Assembly: GCF_900114565.1 (NCBI RefSeq)
Contig: NZ_FOTM01000006.1
Coordinates: 74,247 to 138,246, forward strand
Length of the DNA: 64,000 nucleotides
Direction of reading: 5' to 3'
Source: Leifsonia sp. CL147
Lineage (GTDB): Bacteria; Actinomycetota; Actinomycetes; Actinomycetales; Microbacteriaceae
This document shows positions 58,586-64,000 of this stretch, in pieces. The stretch's first letter is position 1. The number at the start of each line of letters is the position of its first letter. The notes under the pieces were generated by a model. That model had not been told where the DNA came from. It searched no databases and saw only the letters and a list, made by a program, of their open reading frames with translations. The position numbers were made by a program, and so were the translations under genes.

Positions 58586-59953
58586 ATGAACAGCGCAGTC
58601 GACCTTCCGCTCGGTTTGGCCGACCTGACCTTCGCGGCCTCGGGGGATGCGCTGGTCCGTCGCACTGTTCTGCCGAGCGGCGTGCGCATCCTGAGCGAAC
58701 AGGTCCCGGGGGCGCGCAGCGCCACCCTGGGCTACTGGGTCGCCGTGGGCTCGCGCGACGAGAGCGAGGCGGTGCCGGGCCTCGCCGACCATGCCGGCAC
58801 GCTGGGATCCACCCACTTCCTCGAGCACCTCCTCTTCAAGGGCACGCGAACGCGTACGGCGCTGGACATCGCGGTATCGTTCGACTCGGTCGGCGGCGAG
58901 CATAATGCCATGACTGCCAAGGAATACACCTGTTACTACGCCAAAGTCCAGGATCGCGACCTCGCGATGGCGGTCGAGGTCATCGGCGACATGCTCACGT
59001 CGTCGGTGCTCGATCCCGCCGAGTTCGAGAACGAGCGGGGCGTCATCCTCGAAGAGCTCTCCATGGCCGAGGACGACCCGGGCGATGTGGCCAACGAGCG
59101 GATGTTCCAGGCCGTGCTCGGCGACCACCCCCTGGGCCGGCCCATCGGCGGGCGCCCGGACACCATCCGCGCCGCCACCCGTGACGGCGTCTGGGCGCAT
59201 TACCGCGCCAGTTACCGCCCGCAGGACCTGGTCGTCACCGCGGCCGGCGCGGTCGATCACGACCTCCTCGTCGCGGGTGTCGAACGGGCGCTGACCTCCG
59301 CCGGCTGGGAGCTGGACCACGCGGCAGCGCCGGTTCCGCGGCGCCCGGCCGTACCGGCGACGATCGAGCGGCGCAGCGCGATCGTCACGGTGGAGCGCCC
59401 GACCGAACAGGCCAACGTGTTCGTCGGGATGCCGGGCATCGTCGCCACGGATGAGCGCCGCACGGCGATGAGCGTGCTCAACTCCATCCTCGGCGGCGGG
59501 ATGTCGAGCCGTTTGTTCCAGGAAGTCCGGGAGCGCCGCGGCCTGGCGTACGCCGTCTACTCGTTCTCCGGCTCGTACTCGGACGCCGGCGTGTTCGGCC
59601 TCTACGCCGGATGCGCACCCGCCAAGGCGCGCCAGGTCACCGAGCTGATGCTCGACGAGCTGCGCCGGCTCGCCTCCGACGGCGTGACGGCGGACGAGCT
59701 GCGCCGCGCTGTCGGGCAGCTCTCCGGCGGTGCGGCCCTCGCACTGGAGGACTCGGACACGCGCATGTCCCGGCTCGGCCGTGCCGAGATCACCCTCGGC
59801 GAGTTCGCCGATCTCGATGAGAGCCTCCGCCGCCTCCACCTCGTCACCGTCGACGATGTGCGCGACCTCGCCGCCGACCTGGCGGGCCGGCCGGTCTCCG
59901 TCGCCGCGGTGGGGAGCCTGACCGACGACGTGTTCGCCGGCCTCGCTTCCTGA
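58586..59953 (+). CDS. M16-family zinc metallopeptidase
   Basis: A 455-residue processing-peptidase-like enzyme. The inverted zinc motif is HFLEH (about residues 79-83), with the third ligand in ENERGVILEELSMAEDDP. The second half has GGGMSSRLFQEVRERRGLAYAVYSF, typical of the inactive C-terminal M16 domain. In many actinobacteria the homologue sits after pnp, but here it does not. A short extra segment (EAVPGLADHAGTLGS) precedes the zinc motif. ATG 58586 follows GGTGGAGGGG. Confidence 0.92.
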   Translation: MNSAVDLPLGLADLTFAASGDALVRRTVLPSGVRILSEQVPGARSATLGYWVAVGSRDESEAVPGLADHAGTLGSTHFLEHLLFKGTRTRTALDIAVSFDSVGGEHNAMTAKEYTCYYAKVQDRDLAMAVEVIGDMLTSSVLDPAEFENERGVILEELSMAEDDPGDVANERMFQAVLGDHPLGRPIGGRPDTIRAATRDGVWAHYRASYRPQDLVVTAAGAVDHDLLVAGVERALTSAGWELDHAAAPVPRRPAVPATIERRSAIVTVERPTEQANVFVGMPGIVATDERRTAMSVLNSILGGGMSSRLFQEVRERRGLAYAVYSFSGSYSDAGVFGLYAGCAPAKARQVTELMLDELRRLASDGVTADELRRAVGQLSGGAALALEDSDTRMSRLGRAEITLGEFADLDESLRRLHLVTVDDVRDLAADLAGRPVSVAAVGSLTDDVFAGLAS

Positions 59954-59991
59954 TCGCCTCCTTCCCGCTCCATCCTGAAAGGTCCTTCCTC

Positions 59992-60594
59992 GTGCCCCAC
60001 TACCTCTACCTCGTGCGTCACGGCGAGCAGCAGGATGCCCAGCACGGACTGCCGGACGGCCCGCTCTCGCCGCGCGGGAAGCGCCAGGCGCAACTGATCG
60101 CAGAGCGGTTGAGCGGCATCCCGTTCACGTCGATGTACCACTCGCCGCTGAATCGGGCGGCCGAGACCGCGGCGATCATGGCCGAGCGGATGCCGGCCCT
60201 CGTGCCGCAGCCGTCGAGCCTGCTGTTCGACTGCATCCCGTCGGGGCCGACGCCGGACATGCCGAAGGCGTTCGAGTCGTTCTTCGGCCCGGTGACCGAG
60301 GCGGAGATCGAGGCGGGACGGGCGCAGATGGAGGACGCGGTCCACGAGTTCCTGACCCCGGCGCTGGGCGACCGGCATGACCTGCTCGTCACCCACAACT
60401 TCGTGATCGGATGGTTCGTCCGGCACGTCTTCGACGCTCCCGACTGGCGCTGGCTGGGTCTGAATCAGGCGAACTGCGGCCTGACCATCATCCGCGTCCG
60501 CTCCGCGAAACCGCCGGTCCTCGTCGTCCACAACGATCTCGGGCACCTCCCGGTGGAGCTGCGCACCGGGCTGCCGGAACTCCAGCCCGTCTGA
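59992..60594 (+). CDS. Histidine phosphatase family protein
   Basis: A 200-residue phosphoglycerate-mutase-like phosphatase. The phospho-acceptor motif is YLVRHGEQQ (about residues 5-13); the second histidine is in DLLVTHNFVIGWFV (about 130-143), and a YHSPLNRAAETAAI arginine lies between. The substrate is unknown. The start is GTG 59992 with GAAAGG upstream. Confidence 0.9.
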   Translation: MPHYLYLVRHGEQQDAQHGLPDGPLSPRGKRQAQLIAERLSGIPFTSMYHSPLNRAAETAAIMAERMPALVPQPSSLLFDCIPSGPTPDMPKAFESFFGPVTEAEIEAGRAQMEDAVHEFLTPALGDRHDLLVTHNFVIGWFVRHVFDAPDWRWLGLNQANCGLTIIRVRSAKPPVLVVHNDLGHLPVELRTGLPELQPV

Positions 60595-60622
60595 GCCGCC
60601 CTGTCCGGGAGGAGGCGCTGGG

Positions 60623-61117
60623 TCAGGTGAGGGACTTGCGGAACCAGTCGGTGGCGTTGGGGTTGTCGTTGTAGGGCTGGATGGGCTCGTAGCCGTGAGA
60701 GCGGTAGAGGGCGCCCGCTGCTTCGAGGCTCGCGTTCGTGTCGAGCACGAGCTCGGTGGCGCCGAAGCCGCGGGCGCGGTGCTCCAGCTCGGCGAGGATC
60801 GCGCGCCCGAGGCCGCTCCCGCGCCGCTCCGGCACGACCCACAGATGCTTGACCTCGTAGCGCACCACCGGCGCGGCCTCCTCGGCGTCCGACAGCGGGA
60901 CGGGGAGCTCACGGATGCCACCGCAGCCGGCCGCGGCGCCGTCGTCGTAGGCGAGCAGGAAGACGCCGTCGGGTGCGACGAACTGGCCCGGATCGGGGAA
61001 CGTCGTCCGGTACGCGCCCTGGGCGGCGGGAAAACTCCCGGCGCGTTCCGCGAAATAGTCGGAGAGCATCCGGTGGGCGGTCGCGTCGGTGACGGCGACG
61101 TCTGCGAAGGAGACCAT
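60623..61117 (-). CDS. GNAT-family N-acetyltransferase
   Basis: A 164-residue acetyltransferase. The acetyl-CoA loop is VVPERRGSGLGRAILAELE (about 95-113), followed by ELVLDTNASLEAAGALYRSHGY, a strong GNAT C-terminus. The substrate is unknown. Its stop is 28 bases from the end of the phosphatase gene (convergent). Confidence 0.9.
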   Translation of the reverse strand: MVSFADVAVTDATAHRMLSDYFAERAGSFPAAQGAYRTTFPDPGQFVAPDGVFLLAYDDGAAAGCGGIRELPVPLSDAEEAAPVVRYEVKHLWVVPERRGSGLGRAILAELEHRARGFGATELVLDTNASLEAAGALYRSHGYEPIQPYNDNPNATDWFRKSLT

Positions 61118-61185
61118 CGACCCAGGGTATCCCCGCGGGCGCCGGACCAGCAGGAGGCTGTCGAGCGCGCAGGTAGGCTGGGCGG

Positions 61186-61992
61186 GTGAGCATTCGCGTG
61201 GCCGTCGCCGGAGCGACCGGAAAACTGGGAAGCGTGGCGGTGCGCCTCATCGAGCAGGCCGACGACCTCGAGCTGGTCGCGCAGCTGGGCTCGCGCTCGC
61301 CGCTCGAGGACATGCTCGGCGCCGATGTCCTGGTGGATATGACCCTCCCGCAGGTCAGCCCGGCCATCGTCGCGTTCGCGGTCGATCACGGCCTGAACGT
61401 GCTCGTGGGGACCTCCGGCTGGTCGGCCGACCGCATCCTCGACCTGGAGCGACGCGTGGCGCAATACGAGGGCCAGGGCGCTGTCGTCATCCCGAACTTC
61501 TCCCTCGGCTCGGCGCTCGGCACCGCCTTCGCGACCGCCGCCGCCCGCTTCTTCGACTCGATCGAGATCGTGGAGGCGCACGGCGCCGGAAAGATCGACT
61601 CGCCGTCGGGGACCGCCGTCCGCACTGCCGAGTTGATCGCCGCCGCGCGCGCCCGGAAGGGACCGGTGGAGGCGCCGCACTCCGACCAGCGCGCCCGCGG
61701 GCAGCAGGTGGCGAGCGTGCCCATCCACAGCCTCCGGATGCGCGGGGTCATCGCTCAGCAGCAGGTGATCTTCGGCGGTGCCGGGGAGCAGCTGACCATC
61801 CGGCACGACACGGTCGGGGCGGAGGCGTACGAAGCGGGGATCCTCGTGGCGGTGCGTGCGGCGGCCTCGGCCACGGGGGTGACCGTCGGGCTCGACAAGC
61901 TGATCGATCTCGGCATCCCCGAGCCGAGCGGTGAGCCGCCGCGCCCGGTCGTGCGCGACGCGGGTCACGACGGTACCGAGCTGGTCCCGTGA
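61186..61992 (+). CDS. dapB: 4-hydroxy-tetrahydrodipicolinate reductase
   Basis: A 268-residue NAD(P)H reductase of lysine and diaminopimelate synthesis. The cofactor loop is VAVAGATGKLG; PNFSLG and EAHGAGKIDSPSGTAVRTAE are the active-site segments. The family consensus there is HHxxKxDAPSGTA: the first His and the Lys are kept, but the second His is Gly and Ala is Ser. The C-terminal 25 residues extend past the usual end. The start is GTG 61186. Together with dapC in the window it serves the same pathway. Confidence 0.9.
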   Translation: MSIRVAVAGATGKLGSVAVRLIEQADDLELVAQLGSRSPLEDMLGADVLVDMTLPQVSPAIVAFAVDHGLNVLVGTSGWSADRILDLERRVAQYEGQGAVVIPNFSLGSALGTAFATAAARFFDSIEIVEAHGAGKIDSPSGTAVRTAELIAAARARKGPVEAPHSDQRARGQQVASVPIHSLRMRGVIAQQQVIFGGAGEQLTIRHDTVGAEAYEAGILVAVRAAASATGVTVGLDKLIDLGIPEPSGEPPRPVVRDAGHDGTELVP

Positions 61993-62020
61993 TGCCCGTG
62001 ATGCCCGTGATGCCCATGAT
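61989..62020. repeat. 9-base repeat at the dapB 3' end
   Basis: GTGATGCCC and close variants repeat at least three times from the dapB stop codon, then degenerate copies continue to about 62075. It offers several spurious ATG and GTG codons but no ribosome site. Confidence 0.8.
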
Positions 62021-62107
62021 GGCAGCGGCAGTGAGGGCAGTGGACGCCGTGATGCCCGTGACTCCCGCCGCGCTGTCGCCTCGTCCGACGACAGGCGGGC
62101 GGCCGCG

Positions 62108-62572
62108 ATGAGGGGCAGGCTCACCGCCATCCTCATGGCGCTCGTCCTGCTGGTGTACCTGGTGCTGGTCACGCAGCGGGCAGTGCTCCTGATCGCGTCG
62201 GGCCAGGCCGTGGGCATCGCCATGGGCGTGGCGCTGATCGTGCTGCCGATCATCGGCGCCTGGGCGATCGCACGGGAACTGCTCTTCGGGGTGCACACCG
62301 AACGTCTCGTGCGCCGCCTGGACGCGGAGGGCGGGCTTCCCGTCGAAGACCTCCCCACCCGGGCGAGCGGCCGTCCGCTGCGCGACGCCGCGGACGAGCA
62401 GTTCCCGCAGTACCAGGCCGAGGTCGAGGCCGAGCCCGAGAGCTGGCGTGCCTGGTTCCGGCTGGGGCTCGCGTATGACGCGTCGGGGGACCGCCGCCGG
62501 GCGCGCGACGCCCTCCGCCGGGCGATCCGGCTGGAACGGGTCGAGGCGAAGGGCGAACTGCCCGCGCGTTAG
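62108..62572 (+). CDS. Small membrane protein with TPR-like C-terminus
   Basis: A 154-residue protein from ATG 62108. Two membrane helices (AILMALVLLVYLVLVT and GIAMGVALIVLPIIGAWAI) are followed by a cytosolic part ending in SWRAWFRLGLAYDASGDRRRARDALRRAIRLE, a single tetratricopeptide-like unit. An earlier in-frame ATG (61931) lies inside dapB and would add repeat-encoded residues, so it is not favoured. Function unknown. The gene overlaps the end of the convergent epimerase gene by 4 bases. Confidence 0.75.
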   Translation: MRGRLTAILMALVLLVYLVLVTQRAVLLIASGQAVGIAMGVALIVLPIIGAWAIARELLFGVHTERLVRRLDAEGGLPVEDLPTRASGRPLRDAADEQFPQYQAEVEAEPESWRAWFRLGLAYDASGDRRRARDALRRAIRLERVEAKGELPAR

Positions 62573-63465
62573 ACGGCCCGCGCCTCCATCAGCCTGTCCA
62601 TCGCATCCTCGATCGTGGTGTCGCGGAACACGAACCCGTCGTCGAGCAGCGCCCGCGGGACGACCAGCTGGTCGGCGAGCAGCAGCTCGCGCCCGGCATC
62701 CCGCAGAGCGAGCTCGATCGCGAAGCGGGGGAGCGGAACCAGATACGGTCGCCGCACGGCCCGCGCGAGCGCCCGGACGACCTCGCCGGCGGTGGCGGGC
62801 GTGGGACCCGCGATGTTGACCGGTCCCTCGAGCTGCGACGTGAGCAGGTGCACGAGGGCGGCGGCCTCATCGTGGATGCTCACCCACGGCCAGTGCTGAC
62901 GACCTCCTCCGATGGGGCCGGCGAGGCCCGCCTTCGCGAGCGGGAGGAGCGGCGCGAGGGCCCCACCCCGGCCGATGACGACGCCCGTGCGCGCGAGGAC
63001 CACCCGCGTCGAGGCGGGGGCGAGGCGGGCGGCCGCCTCCCACGCCTGCACGACCTCGGTGAGGAACCCGCGTCCCGGCTGAGACGACTCCGTCAGTTCC
63101 TGCCCCGGGCGGTCGCCGTAGAAACCCACGGCCGACGCATTCACGAGGACAGCCGGCGCATTCGCTGCCCGGCGCATCGCCTCCGTCAGCGTCCCGGTCG
63201 CCTCCAGACGCGACGACAGGATGCGGCGCTTGGTCGCCCGTGTCCAGGGCAGCCGCTGCAGCGACGCACCCGCCAGATCGACGACGGCATCCGCCCACTC
63301 GAACACCTCGCCGTCGACCACGCGCTTCTCCGGCGCCCAGCGGAACTCGTCCGCGTCGGCCGGCTCGCGCCTCACCAGCCGGCGCGTCTCGTGACCGGCG
63401 GCTGCGAGCTGAGCGCGCAGTTCACCGCCGATGAAGCCGGAGGAACCGGCCAGCAGTACCCGCAT
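62569..63465 (-). CDS. TIGR01777-family NAD(P)-dependent epimerase
   Basis: A 298-residue extended SDR protein. The cofactor fold is VLLAGSSGFIGGELRAQLAA, and the family traits include DAVVDLAGASL, SAVGFYGDR, GGGRQHWPWVSIHDEAAALV and NIAGPTPATAGEVVRALA. Homologues are variously annotated YfcH or cell division inhibitor; function is not known. Convergent with the small membrane protein; the OsmC gene lies 16 bases upstream on the same strand, so the two may be co-transcribed. Confidence 0.9.
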   Translation of the reverse strand: MRVLLAGSSGFIGGELRAQLAAAGHETRRLVRREPADADEFRWAPEKRVVDGEVFEWADAVVDLAGASLQRLPWTRATKRRILSSRLEATGTLTEAMRRAANAPAVLVNASAVGFYGDRPGQELTESSQPGRGFLTEVVQAWEAAARLAPASTRVVLARTGVVIGRGGALAPLLPLAKAGLAGPIGGGRQHWPWVSIHDEAAALVHLLTSQLEGPVNIAGPTPATAGEVVRALARAVRRPYLVPLPRFAIELALRDAGRELLLADQLVVPRALLDDGFVFRDTTIEDAMDRLMEARAV

Positions 63466-63481
63466 CGGAAGCCCGCCGCGG

Positions 63482-63907
63482 TCAGGCGAGCGTGGCTTCC
63501 AGCGTGATCGGGATGCCGACCAGCGCTCGCGACACCGGGCACGTGGTCTTGGCCTCCTCGGCGAGTCGCTGGAAGTCCTCCTCCGACAGCCCGGGGACGG
63601 TCGCGTTGACGCGCAGACGGCTCCCGGTGATGCCCTGGGCCGGGTCGAAGGTCACGGCGGCGGTCGTCTGGATGCTGTCCGGCGTCGTCCCGAACTGCGT
63701 GAGGACGTTCGAGAACGCCATCGAGAAGCAGGCGGCGTGCGCCGCACCCAGGAGCTCCTCCGGGGTGGTGACCTCGGCGCCGCCTTCGGAGCGCGCCTTC
63801 CAGTTCACCGTCAGGTCGGCCGCGCGGGACGAGTCGAGCGTCACCCTGCCGGATCCGCTCTTCAGGTCGCCGCTCCAGACGGTGGTGGATTCGCTGGTCA
63901 CTGCCAT
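63482..63907 (-). CDS. OsmC-family peroxiredoxin
   Basis: A 141-residue OsmC protein that reduces organic peroxides through two cysteines. They are in AAHAACFSMAF (about residue 58) and KTTCPVSRAL (about 123), with the catalytic NPEELL-like motif TTPEELLGAAH. The start is ATG 63907, with AGGAGG 7 bases upstream. First gene before the TIGR01777 epimerase. Confidence 0.93.
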   Translation of the reverse strand: MAVTSESTTVWSGDLKSGSGRVTLDSSRAADLTVNWKARSEGGAEVTTPEELLGAAHAACFSMAFSNVLTQFGTTPDSIQTTAAVTFDPAQGITGSRLRVNATVPGLSEEDFQRLAEEAKTTCPVSRALVGIPITLEATLA

Positions 63908-64000
63908 GAAGGCCTCCTCGAGACGTGCCGCCGCCGGATGCGGACGGGCGTGATCCACCCTAGTGAGGGGGTCCGACAGCGGCGACGGCGCTCGGCGGAT

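Noticed and set aside
61931-62107. Longer form of the small membrane protein starting inside dapB
   Set aside because: The added residues come from the dapB 3' end and the GTGATGCCC repeat; no ribosome site.

Overview
The window is chromosomal DNA of a high-GC actinobacterium. Codon use (almost all G/C at third positions), frequent GTG and TTG starts, a RamB/aceA/aceB island, an efeUOB operon under a DtxR/IdeR-type box, a 7Fe ferredoxin next to dapC, and a leucine-degradation cluster with mycobacterial-type gene content all point that way. Within the phylum, Microbacteriaceae (Leifsonia-like) is the best guess; this is inference from gene style, as no rRNA or tRNA gene is present. I see no prophage, insertion sequence, integrase, CRISPR array or plasmid function.

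Layout. 373-5637: sugar ABC importer (lipoprotein, two permeases, no ATPase) and a cytosolic glycosidase. 5736-10424: divergent ramB and aceA-aceB (glyoxylate bypass). 10429-12832: DUF488 protein, PfkB kinase and ADP-ribosylglycohydrolase behind a 20-codon leader ORF. 13273-14775: DHA2-type drug exporter. 14942-20627: tightly packed NAD operon nrtR-nadA-nadB-nadC-cysteine desulfurase. 20737-25577: tandem glycine riboswitch and gcvT-gcvH-gcvP. 25733-33549: CPBP membrane protein, then an oligopeptide-type ABC importer interrupted by an antisense PH-domain-like gene. 33674-35602: typA. 36317-39779: efeUOB with iron box. 39863-43626: membrane protein, palindrome array, fdxA-dapC, citrate synthase. 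43639-46317: penicillin-acylase family Ntn hydrolase. 47134-56088: TetR repressor with two operators and an eight-gene leucine/isovalerate catabolic operon. 56284-63907: aldo/keto reductase, TetR regulator, M16 peptidase, phosphatase, GNAT, dapB, small membrane protein, TIGR01777 epimerase and OsmC.

Metabolic theme. The leucine operon ends in acetyl-CoA and acetoacetate; RamB-controlled aceA/aceB and gltA carry acetyl-CoA through the glyoxylate and citrate cycles. The cysteine desulfurase after nadC probably supplies sulfur for the NadA iron-sulfur cluster.

The most unusual content is non-coding. There is a six-copy family of long-armed palindromes (5660, a four-unit tandem block at 12884-13256, 25637), a 40-bp-period array of 21-bp palindromes upstream of fdxA (40308-40534), and several unrelated long perfect or near-perfect inverted repeats in other gaps. 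In-frame minisatellite-like peptide repeats interrupt or extend several unrelated enzymes. I did not find a clearly new multi-gene system; the best candidates for undescribed biology are the palindrome families, the repeat array before fdxA and the coupled leader ORF.
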